From Phaeosaccion multiseriatum (Eukaryota; Ochrophyta, other classes): a stretch of DNA of 64,000 bases. The translations under genes and the position numbers were made by a program. The stretch is from contig OZ218956.1 of the NCBI GenBank assembly GCA_965112735.1, forward strand, positions 1,922,001 through 1,986,000. Reading direction: 5' to 3'. Below are positions 43,560 through 53,290 of this stretch, in pieces (within the stretch, counting starts at the first letter, position 1; each line of letters opens with the position of its first letter). Under the pieces are notes generated by a model. It was given only the letters and a program-made list of their open reading frames with translations, searched no databases and was not told the DNA's origin.

Positions 43560-45059
43560 AGAACAGCCCAGCTTGATGGAGCAGATGATGGCCGAGGCGA
43601 CGAAGGGCAAAGAGGAGAAGAAGAAGCAAGACCGGACGCGAGAGATGAAGAGGACGAAGGAGTTTGGTGGTGGGCTGAAGAAGGGCTTCTTCGACAGTAG
43701 CAATAGCAGTGGGAAGGAGAAAAAGAAGAACAAGAACAAGAAGTCATCCACGTCAATATCACCAGCAGCACCAACAGTCGCAGCGGAGCGTTTGGAGGTC
43801 ACGGGCGACGGCAAGAAGAGCCTCTTGGAGCAGCTCGACAGCAGTAGCGGTGGGGCGGGCAGTAGCAATAGCAGGAGCGGTAGCGTTGGTGGTAGCAGGA
43901 ACAGTAGTGTGGTGTTTCCCGAGATTCAGGAGTCCATGCTGGCTGAGCAGCTCAAGGGGGGCGAGTGGTGCACACCGGACCTCATCGCCAAGCTCCAGAC
44001 ACAGCCACACCTCGTGGCGGCGCTCGGGAGCCCCCAGGTGGGTGCATGTGGGTGCGTGTGGGTGTGATACACTTTGTGGAGAGGAAACGTCTTCTTAGCC
44101 CTTCCCGCCCCTCGGACGGGCTACAGCAGGCAGGCAGGCTGGCAGATGGGCAGACCGGCAGGCAGGCACTATGTCTGTTTGTCTGTTTCCCACCAAGGAC
44201 AGTGCGAGACCTCTCCTTCACGACCCCTGCCCACTGTCGATTACTTCCTATCCCTTCCATGTGGAGCGCTGTGGGACGGAAAATCACTCGTGTCAGAGCC
44301 AGTCACAGCCAAAGCCGTCGCTCCCTTCGCCTGCCTCGCTCTCCGCTCTGCTGTCGCCGCTTCCATAGGATCGCCCTCTCTTTTAGAAACTCCAAATGTT
44401 TCCTTCCCATTTTGTGCGTGTGTGCGGGCCATTTCTTGCAGGTCCAGCAGTTCATCTCCCTCATGAGTTCGGACCCCAACAAGGCCAAAGAGGTGATGGC
44501 TAAGAACCCAGCCATGGCTAAGATCTTCACAGAATTCACCGGCCTCATGGGCACCCACTTCGAGGCTCTGGGGGACAAGCAAGACGAGGAGCGAGCAGCC
44601 AAGGCGGAACAGGCGGGGCGAGAGGAGGAGGAGAGGAAGAGGATGGAGAGGAAACGGGAGCTGGCCCTGCAAGGCCCTCTGAGCAGGAAGGCCATTGAAA
44701 AGTACGAGAAGCAGCAGCAGGAGAACGAGAAGCTGGAGCAGATGAAGCAGTGTCCAAAGAACAAGTCGCCGGCCGCCTCCTCCCATGCGGGTATCCAGGA
44801 GATCGAGGACAGCCGCGCCAGGAAGGCGAGGGAGGAGAGGGAGAGGGCCCAGCGGGTCGAGACGGAAGAGAAGGAGCGGGTGGACAGCATCCTACAGGAC
44901 GAATCCCTACGGGAGATTCTCATGGACCCGGCCATGCAACAGGTGCTGCAGGAGTGCGGGGACCCTGCCCGGCTGCAGTACTACATACGGCAGCGCCCGG
45001 ACGTCGCCGCCAAGATACACAAGCTGGCGGCGGCGGGCTTGGTGCAGGTGCAGAAATAA
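43321..45059 (+). CDS. STI1-domain protein, probable Hsp70/Hsp90 co-chaperone
   Basis: Exons 43321-44037 and 44442-45059, phase 0, 444 residues, TAA stop. The N-terminus is Ser/Gly/Gln-rich with an 11-Gln run, then a basic segment ending FGGGLKKGFF, a motif seen in related plant and algal proteins. Two helical STI1-like blocks follow: about residues 210-290 (LIAKLQTQPHLVAALGSPQV; NPAMAKIFTEFTGLMGTHFE) and about 395-443 (LREILMDPAMQQVLQECGDP; LQYYIRQRPDVAAKIHKLAA). A charged coiled coil (EERAAKAEQAGREEEERKRM) links them. STI1 blocks bind chaperones or exposed hydrophobic segments; no TPR or UBA domain is present, so it is not Hop or ubiquilin itself. Likely cytosolic. A possible poly(A) signal (AATAAA) lies near 45337. 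Confidence 0.85.
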
Positions 45060-45622
45060 CAAGGGAATAGAATTGAAACACTTTACCGTACTGTCTACAG
45101 TGCTGGCAGTCTCAGTTTGTTTCACAGCCTCACGGCGCCTTTTCTCACCCTCTTGTTAGTCTCTATGCTACCCACCCCTTCCCAGACGGAGGTGACATGA
45201 CCACATGCCCCGCTCCCCTCATACCGCTCCTCCCCCCTCACAGTTTCAGTTCTGCTCTCGATAATCGCGGCTATTTCCACCCTCCCCCCCACGTGGTGTG
45301 CGTGTGCGTGTGCAAGGAGGGAGAAAACAAAACGCTGAATAAAAGGATGTACTCGTGCTCCGTTGAGATGTGTACTAATATGTACTTTGCCTAATTGTAT
45401 CTCCTACATGACTTGGACTCTTGTAGCTAAGGGTGGGACTGGCGGTGAGTCTTTCGTGCGAGGGAGGGGCAGAGGGGCAGAGGAGGGCAGCGGGGGAATA
45501 ATTCAAATTTCGTTCCCTCTGTGGTGTATGGGACGCCATACGCCTAGGGCGCGTTAATCTCTTCTTTCCTTCCTTCCGTCCCTACCCTGATGGTGACTCT
45601 CTCCAAGCACTCAGCCCGTCAG
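45060..45622. other. Intergenic/3' flank; no gene
   Basis: 3' flank of the STI1-domain gene. It includes an AATAAA-type motif near 45337. No convincing coding sequence. Confidence 0.5.
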
Positions 45623-46060
45623 TTAGTGCGAGGGGGGGACACCGCAACCGCGCATAGTTCCACCCAATGGTACCACAAGGCGGCCACCCGCCTCGTTGAG
45701 GAGCAGAGCGCTTCCCTCCCCACGCGCGGCAAGGAGCAAGCAGCTGTGGAGAGGGAGGAGGAGAGGGAGAGGCAAGGACCGAGGTTCAGGAAGCCGGGCC
45801 ATGCACTTGACTTGATTCATCAGTGTCTGCGTTTCAGCGCCCCGCGTGTCGCCCGCCTTCCCCTTCTCGTTCGTTCGTTTGTTCGTTCGTTCGTTTGTAC
45901 GTGCCGTACCTGAAAGTCTTGGACGAGATGCCTGTTGGTGAACTCCCTGAGCAGCGTCGCCAGCGAAGGCGAAGGGCAATCGGCTCACGCCAGCCACGCC
46001 ACCCAGTCCTCCGCGATGCCCTGTGTCAGCCCGGCAAGTGGGTACAGCTCTTTCTCCTGC
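45623..46060 (-). CDS. Unresolved minus-strand coding fragments
   Basis: Two stretches look coding on the minus strand. One ends at a GT donor near 45910 and reads REFTNRHLVQDFQ; it can be joined in phase to TLMNQVKCMARLPEPRSL from about 45836, which continues to a stop at 45623. Just upstream (about 45965-46050), in another frame, lies a plausible peptide (EKELYPLAGLTQGIAEDWVA), but I could not find a splice that joins all three. The fragments could be the end of a separate gene or alternative 3' exons of the AT-hook gene at 46307-47928. No family recognised. Confidence 0.35.
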   Translation of the reverse strand, partial: AGERAVPTCRADTGHRGGLGGVAGVSRLPFAFAGDAAQGVHQQASRPRLSGTARTNERTNKRTNEKGKAGDTRGAETQTLMNQVKCMARLPEPRSLPLPLLLPLHSCLLLAARGEGSALLLNEAGGRLVVPLGGTMRGCGVPPSH

Positions 46061-46306
46061 TCTTCTTCGTTCGTCTCCCCCCCCCCGTCCCCGGTCCTTC
46101 TTCCGGGACAAGAGAACAATTGGCCTTTCGGTAGAGAGATGCAGTAGAAATACAACCAGCAGCAGCCTCAGCAGCCACGACAACACCCAACAGCAACAGC
46201 AAGTGGAAGTCGGAGAGAAGGCCCGAAGAGGCGTTCCCACCGTCCTTGCACCAGTGTACCTCGAGAAAGCAACAACATATGCTACGCCACTTCACTACGC
46301 GTCACA

Positions 46307-46477
46307 TCACGCGGGTGCCACGAGAGAAGCCGAGCCGGAGGCACCCAACTTGCTCCTCTTCTCTGCCGAGCGGGCTGCTGTATCACCAACTGCCACTGCT
46401 ACGTTAGACCCGCCCCAGCCCCCTTCCTCGGCATTCTTCCTCTTGTCGCTCTTCTCCTTCTTGTGCCGCCGCTGCTG

Positions 46478-46511
<34 letters not shown>

Positions 46512-47928
46512 CGCTTCCTTTGTGTCTTCCCGCCACCCCTCGCCTCCTTCCTCTCCCCATCGCCAACGTCATCGTCGCCCTCCCTGTCACTGCTATCCTC
46601 GCCGCTATCCGGAGCGCCATCCTCGCTGCTCGTGTCCTGCATATACAGCATCCGGGCAGAGTCCGCCGCGCCCTGCTCCTTGTTGGCCTCCCGCTGCTGC
46701 GCCTCTGCCAGGAAGCGTTTCGCCAGATCCATCGTTTCCAAAGCGCAGCCTTTGTTGGGCCCGTGTTTGTCCTTCGCGCAGCAGTCCAGGAAGGCCTTGA
46801 TACCTTTCTCTGACCTGGTCAGTCAGTCACCCGGCAGTGAGTAGTGAGTGAGTGAGTGACTGTGTGAGTGAGTAGTTAGTGGATGAGATTGTCAGTTATT
46901 GAAGATAGTGGGCAGTGGATTCAGTCAGTCTTTGCGCGTGCAACCTTAAGAAATACTAGTCTTCGGAAGTGGTGCGCAATCGCACGCACACACATACGCA
47001 CCAGGCGTTGGGGTCTTCGTGCGGCTTTCTGCCGTAGTTGAAAGGCAACACCTCCTTCGGGAAGAACGGATCAAAGTCCTCCTTGACCTTGTCCCTGCGT
47101 GACGTGTGTGGGGCGGGGGGGGGTCAAGCTCCTTTTCAATGCACGGGCTTGAGGGGGGGATTCTGGCAATGGAGGAGGGAGGGGGAGGTGAGGGACAGGA
47201 GAGCTTCATTGCAGGGGTATCAGGGGGGGGGGGGGGGGGTGATATGCTGATAATCTTCAAACTCTCGTTGTTATCGCAGGAGTCAAGCAAGGCCGGAGAC
47301 AACGGCAGTTCCAAACCACCACCTCCCCCCCGTTCTCTCTTCCTCCCTTCCTCCCCCCACGTAGTCCTTACTTGCTTGTCTTCCGGTACGGTACAAACCA
47401 GTACAAGCTCTTGCCCTTGTTGTCTGTGTCCAGCTTACAGTCGTCCACGGAGAGGAGAAGCTTCTGCTCCTTCGGGTTGGTCACCCTTCTGCAGGGATAA
47501 AAGTAGCGCCATCCCCAGTCCTCGGGCTTCGACTGCCGCACCCATTTGCCTCCCCTCCTGGCTCTCTCCCAGTCCGCCAAATTGCTTCGGATCTGGACAT
47601 CTTTCGCTGTGAGTGGCCGGTCTGCAGGGGCCGTCTTTGGTAGACTTTCCCTCCGTTTCCCACCCGCCCTTGCCTCGGCTTCCCCTTCCTTCTCCTGCTC
47701 CTGTATCGGCTTCTCTAGCTTGCACTCGCGGATAGCTGAGCGAGGGTAAATGGAGAGATACTCTTTTCCCTCTCCAAGAGAAGGCCTTCCCCTCTTACTT
47801 TTCGGTGTTTTTGGTACTCCTCCTCCCTTGATCTTGCCACCTCCCTCTGCGTTTCTCTCCCCTACATACATCGCTCCAGATTCCCCCCGCTCTCCCTTCC
47901 CTTCAGCCGCCGCCGCTGGAGTGGACAT
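46307..47928 (-). CDS. AT-hook nuclear protein of unknown function, 3 exons
   Basis: Exons 47928-47372, 47094-47002, 46814-46307; 385 residues, phases consistent, TGA stop. Near the N-terminus a Lys/Arg patch holds an AT-hook core (RGRP at 46-49), which binds the minor groove of AT-rich DNA. The middle is aromatic and conserved-looking (NLADWERARRGGKWVRQSKP; WGWRYFYPCRR; DPFFPKEVLPFNYGRKPHED). The C-terminus is acidic (Ser/Asp/Glu), then has a 10-Gln run and a basic nuclear-localisation-like tail (RRHKKEKSDKRKN). Start choice: an upstream in-frame ATG at 48000 would add a hydrophobic run encoded by pyrimidine-rich DNA that looks like 5' UTR, so 47928 is preferred. A role in chromatin or RNA is an inference. 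Confidence 0.75.
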
Positions 47929-49271
47929 GGATTTACAAGGAAAGCAATGGAAAAAGAGGAAAGAAGGAAAAAAAGGGGGAACACAAATGGCGACAGCCAT
48001 GAATTCTTATTCTTATTTTTTTCCACAGCCGTCCGTCGGCCGACGTCCGTCCGTCCGTCCCCCTCCCTCGGCAAAAAATGAGATCGTCTCTCTCCTAAGA
48101 GACGGAGGAGGGAAGGTGGGAAGGTGGGTGGACAAAGACGGACCGTCTTCACTGCACTCAAAGGGCCTACTCCCGGAGTGCGTGACGGGGTGGAGACGGA
48201 AAACAGGGGAGGAGGAGCGGCTGGTGAGACTGCCCGAGCAACACCGCTCCAGTGTCGCCGACTCCGCCGCGAAATCACCAACTGCCGCTGATGTTTGTAA
48301 GCTGCTGCCGTGCCTCGCATCCTCCGGTAAAAGATCCCTTGTTATTCTCCCAATGATCGAAGTGTGGAAGAGAGCGGTGCCCCGGTGGTCTGGTGGTACG
48401 GCTGTATCACCAACGGCTGCTCCTGTGCTGCTCCCACTGCATTGCAGAGGCGTCTCATTAGCCTCCTCCTACGCTTCTCTGCCTTCCCCCATTGTGCGGG
48501 TGTACCCCTGCTCTCTTCAGTAAGTCGCCAACTCGATGAAGCGGAGCAAGATCATTGCCCACGGAACAAGATTTATCCGTCACGGAGACCACACTCCATG
48601 CCAATGACAGTGGCCCTGTGCTCGCCAAACAGCCAAATGGAGGGAGCTCGCCACACGCAACGCCTACCCTCTCCGGAGGACGCACAGCAGTACCGGCCCG
48701 AGGCCACTGTTGATGGATGTCTACAGCAAGAGAGACGAGAATGTGAATGCATGTCTCGTCACGGGCTTGAGCAGATAATGCGTTGTCTTCAGAAGAGGCC
48801 GCTACCGTCTCCCGTGTGCTCTCTCTCTTGACACATGATGCTCGCGCTCCATCCTTCTCTCTCTCTCTCTCTCTCTCTCTCCCCTTGTCCTTGTATACCT
48901 TGTTGCTGCCCGTGAACACGCAAAGGAGGCAACAAGCGGGGGGGGGGGGGGGTGCGGGAGGTCCAATACATCCCCAGGGCAAGCCAGAAAGATGCGAACG
49001 AAACAAATCAAGGGGGCTCTTTCAACTGGGGGACAAAAGTAAAGCAGTAGCGCTTGAAGAGTGGGGGTGAAGACAGCACCAGTTCCATAAAGAGAGAGAG
49101 AAAGAGATTGAGAGACTGGCTTTCGCTCTGCTGGCTGTGCCGAAGTGTTGTGCCGTTTGGTCGTAGATGGTCTCAACCATGTGGTGCTCTGCCTCCTCTC
49201 TCTCACCTGGGGACGGACGGACGGACAGCAGAGCTTCTCATGGAGAGTGATGTTCATGCCGATGAGCATGG
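47929..49271. other. Intergenic; 5' flank of AT-hook gene and 3' flank of methyltransferase
   Basis: No gene can be supported. Several open frames of 90-180 codons overlap in different frames without domain similarity. A (CT)n tract lies at 48858-48882 and a poly-G run near 48939-48952. Confidence 0.5.
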
Positions 49272-50894
49272 TCATGATGATGATGCTGAGGTGGATGCGT
49301 CATCCGGCACAGTTGTGGCAGTAACATCAGGCTCGGTCGCCAGGGGTTTGAGGGCGGTGAATTGCATCGCTCGGTACGCCGTGCGCATCATTGACTTGGA
49401 GTTGCAAGTGTAGTTGCAGTCACGCAGCTCCTCCTACAAAGGGGCACAACAGGGGCATAAGTGAGGACATGCATGCATGCGCGCTCCAGTCGGACAGAGG
49501 CCGTAGCAGCAGAGGGGGTCTGCCTGCTTGATATAACCCTCCTTCACTACGCCACGCTTTGTGTGTGTGCGCGACGAAGAGGGCATCGAGCCAAGGTTGG
49601 CACCAGCAGCACCAGCATCCACCCGCAGCCAAGTCGAATGACTACTATTATAGATTGATTCGGCGTAAGAGGGGACCCTTAAGCTCACCTTGACGATGTC
49701 GAAACCGTAGCCAACAATGATGTGTCTGACCTCGTCGTATGCGAGCTCCACAGACCTGTGAAACCAACAAGATACGGACACAGACAAACACACACATACA
49801 CACAAAACACCCACACAAGACACACAAGACACACACACAAAAACACAAACACCCATACAAACACAAACACACACACACACACACGGTCGGAGCACAAGAG
49901 CAAGGCCTCTCTTAGCTCAAGCGCTATGGTCTGGTAGCCTCTCCCAGTAAAGGGGGGGGAGGGGGGGCTTTCGGGCCCGATGGATTCCCTGAGGAACCGT
50001 CCGTTTCCCTGGGGACCCTAAGACCCCACATAGAATGACAACAGCAAGGGCACTGAGGAGGGCGGGCCAAGTTCTACCCCGTCGCACGGCCGTACCCCCT
50101 GCTCTGCTTCGTTCAGTCGTACCTCCTGCTCTGCTTTGCACCACCTCCCACCCTCGCCCTCTCCTTCCATCCACCTCCACCCTTCCTTCCCTCCCCCTTC
50201 GACTTGGGACTCTTGTCTGTCTTACGTGTGGTATCTATCGTCGGAGCTGTGGTCCCCTCCTCCAGCCCAGTGGTATAAGAGGGGGCCCATGTTCACCCAG
50301 ACCCCACCAGGCTGCAACATGGCAGCAGACACCCGCGTACAGGACCACGAGAGAGAGAGAGAGAGAGAGAGAGAGGAAGAGAGAGAGAGAGAGAGAGAGG
50401 AAGAGAGGGAGAGGGAGAAGGCGAGAGAAAGAGAAAAGAGGGAGGGAGTTGGGGTATGGAGGAGAGGGAGCAAGACACGCAGAAGAGAGGGCAAAAAAGG
50501 CAGTCACAGAGAGGGCGACCGAACGACACAGGGAGGGCACAGGCCGTCGCCAAGGGCCACATACAATTCGTCCTGGTCTCTGCCTCCTGTCCTTTGTCTC
50601 TTGTCGCGTGCACTGCTGCCTCCTGTCCTTTGTCTCTTGTCGCGTGCACTGCCTTCACAATACACACACCTTCAGGCAGTTGAAGATTGTTTCGACGTAC
50701 TCCATCACCACCGAGGCGGTGTCGATGAAGAAGCACGTTACCACGCTGTCCCACTCCCCCGGCTGGCGGCCGTAGATCTCCAACCAGTCGCCCGCTGTGA
50801 AGGAGAAGTCAGGCTGCTCCCCCTCGCCCAGCTCCTTGGCCACCTACAGCAGCACCAGCAGGCGGAGCAGCAGTTGGTGATACAGGCAGCACCA

Positions 50895-50948
<54 letters not shown>

Positions 50949-53029
50949 CCGTGGATATTACGCCGCTTCTGATTGCCCTTTGTACACCCACATACACCCA
51001 TTCGGTGTGTGGTTGAGTCAGTCCCATCGTTCGCGCCTTATCCTCCTACCTACCTCGGTCATGATCTGCTGAGGGGACACGTCTGGGATGCGCACTTTCC
51101 GCACCATGTCCGCCACGGAAATCTGATTGCAAGATGAATCGATAAAGGCGGCCACAGGGATGCACTCTGGAGTGTTCAAGGCGTTGAGGATGAAGTTGCT
51201 GAGGAGAGAGGGGAGAGGGGGGGGGAGAGGATGGGGGGTGCGTGCGTTTAGAGAAGAGCAAGAGCAGAGCAGAGCGAGTAGAGAAGGGAAAAGTAAAGCG
51301 AAGAGTGACTTGTGTTGTTCATGGGCGGAAGAAGCGCGAGACACTGGAGAGGAGCCCCCTTGATGGAGGAGCATAGTGAGTGGAGAGAGGGGTGGCTGCC
51401 GAGGAGAGGCTTTTCAAGGCGACCGACGCGAGAGGCACACAGCCAGGTGCGCAAGGACACACTTCCAATGCACGCATACAATACCACCACCACCACCAAA
51501 AACAACAACAACAACAACACTCACCTCACAAACAGCATGAAGTAGCTGAACTCGTTTCCCTGGCAAGCGTAGCCCTTGGCCGCAATGTCCAGCACGAGCC
51601 TGCCCAGGCCAGCCCCAGGCACGAGCACCTTGACTTTGTTCCTGTTGGAGCTGTCGAGGGGGAGGCGGCACTGCAGCTCCTCCACGAGCACGTCGTAGCT
51701 CTGCGCTCTCTCTTCGACACCTTCAGACGACCACTCACGCACAATCTGGAGAGAGGGGGTAGAAAAGGGAGCGAGAGAGAGAAGGAGAGAGAGGAAGGGG
51801 GAGGGGATAAGAGGGAGAGGGAGAGGGACAAGCAAGAGGAGAGACGAGAGCGAAATGAGTGAGAGGGAGAGAGATCGAGAGAGACGGATAGATAAGGGAG
51901 AGGGGGAGGAAAAAAAGAAGGGTGCCCACGACCAGGGCCATGCTATGGAGTGGCAGTGCGAGGGGACAAGAGGGCGCCGCCTCTCTGTGCGCAAGTCACG
52001 GCACTGGAAGGAGCCAGACAGCCAGACAGACCGCCAGACCGCCAGACAGTCAGACAGCTAGAGAGCCAGACAGCCAGACAGTCAGACAGCTAGAGAGCCA
52101 GACAGCCAGACAGCCAGACAGCCAGACAGCCATACAGCCAGAGAGCTAGACAGCCAGACAGCCAGACAGCCAGAGGGCTAGACAGCTAGACAGGCAGATA
52201 GCCACACCGCGGCGCATCTTCAGAAGCCAAGTTATGTGCCCTACCTAATCCTGCCCATCTCCCCCCCCCCCGCCCTTCCTACCTGGTGAAGGGTGCTGCA
52301 GATCTTGCTCCTGTTGGACATGCTGGTGGTGGGCCGGCTCGAGTGCTGCCGCACCCCCTCCAGGTCCCTCATGGGGTCACTGACGGAGAAGTGCCCACAG
52401 CCGTCCTGAGCAAAGGGGGAGGACGGGGAAGACCCGGAGGGGCGTTAGCTACAGACCTCCTAGATAGTACTCTAAGAGGATTTTTATCCGCCTCTTCACC
52501 GTGCAAGGAGAAGAGCAGTGACATCCTCGCCCCTTTTTTTTTCTTCTCTGCGAGAGCTGCGCCTTGCCTGGTACATGATGATCTCGTCAAGGAAGCGCTG
52601 GTTGACCTCCACTCCTTCTTGGAGGCCCTGGAACTTGTCGGCCAGGAGGTTGTGGTCGAGCCTGTCGAAGAGGGGCTGGGGCAGCCGCTGCAGGTGGGCC
52701 TGCAGGCGTTGCACCTCAGGTGTTGCGTACAAGGCGTACTCCACAAAGGCCAGGCGAACCTGCAGCAGTTATGAGGTGGTCCAGTAGCAAGGGAGATGGT
52801 AAAGAGGCAGAGTATATATATATGCGGAGGTGAGAAGGTGGTGAGGGGACGGGAGGATGACGACGGGCATACTTCGCACCTCCATGTAGTGTTTCCTCTC
52901 TGTGTCTTGTTCCCCCTTGTCCCCCTTGCCACCGCCATTCACTTCTTCCACGGCTGCGCTTTGCCCCGTCTGAGCGTCATGGGAGTGGCCGCTATGGTTA
53001 GAGTGGCCGTGATTGTGGGCGTCGCCCAT
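49272..53029 (-). CDS. Carnosine N-methyltransferase-like (N2227 family), 9 exons
   Basis: Exons: 53029-52880, 52759-52568, 52405-52283, 51745-51525, 51198-51054, 50843-50670, 50311-50226, 49755-49689, 49433-49272; 439 residues, close to the 409 of human CARNMT1. The SAM-binding motif is VLVPGAGLGRLVLDIA followed by GNEFSYFMLF. Later family blocks are DFSFTAGDWLEIYG, TCFFIDTA, LKPGGVWVNMGPLLYHWAGG and CNYTCNSKSMMRTAYRAMQF. Family members transfer a methyl group from SAM to the imidazole of carnosine-like His dipeptides; the algal substrate is not known. Intron 2 needs a GC donor: exon 2 ends in CAG at 52568 and the next bases are GCAAGG. All other introns are GT-AG. The N-terminus is His/Gly/Asp-rich. 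Divergently paired with the transporter gene at 53291. Confidence 0.93.
50895..50943. repeat. (TA)n microsatellite in intron
   Basis: Pure TA repeat of about 48 bp in an intron of the methyltransferase gene. Confidence 0.95.
52020..52200. repeat. GCCAGACA tandem repeat in intron
   Basis: Imperfect 8-bp GCCAGACA / GCTAGACA repeats, about 20 copies, in an intron of the methyltransferase gene. Confidence 0.9.
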
Positions 53030-53290
53030 AGTGATAGTGTGAGAAGAGAGAGAGGGGGGAGGAGGGAAAGAAGACTATCCGAAAATAATTCGATGGTCTC
53101 GACTTTTAGGAAGCGATCGAGAGAGAGAGGGGAGAACAACATCATATTTGGTCTCCTGCATGCGTTAGGGAGGAGGAGAGGAGAGAAAGGCGCTTGCGTG
53201 TATCGTACAGCTGTGCTGATGAGGTAGTGCACCCGGTGGCCTCCTCTGAAACTAAGAAGAGCGCCTGTTCTCCGTACCTTCCCATAGAGC
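53030..53290. promoter_or_regulatory. Putative bidirectional promoter (261 bp)
   Basis: Lies between divergent ATGs of the methyltransferase (minus) and the transporter (plus). Probable shared promoter; no specific motif recognised. Confidence 0.45.

Noticed and set aside
45590-45913. 107-codon plus-strand frame
   Set aside because: The opposite strand has more plausible exon-like peptides with splice sites, and the plus-strand frame has no recognisable motif.
48364-48831. 155-codon plus-strand frame with a NAYPL-like string in an alternative frame, reminiscent of retroelement polymerase
   Set aside because: The string is isolated, the following residues do not match, and no protease, reverse transcriptase or terminal repeat is nearby.
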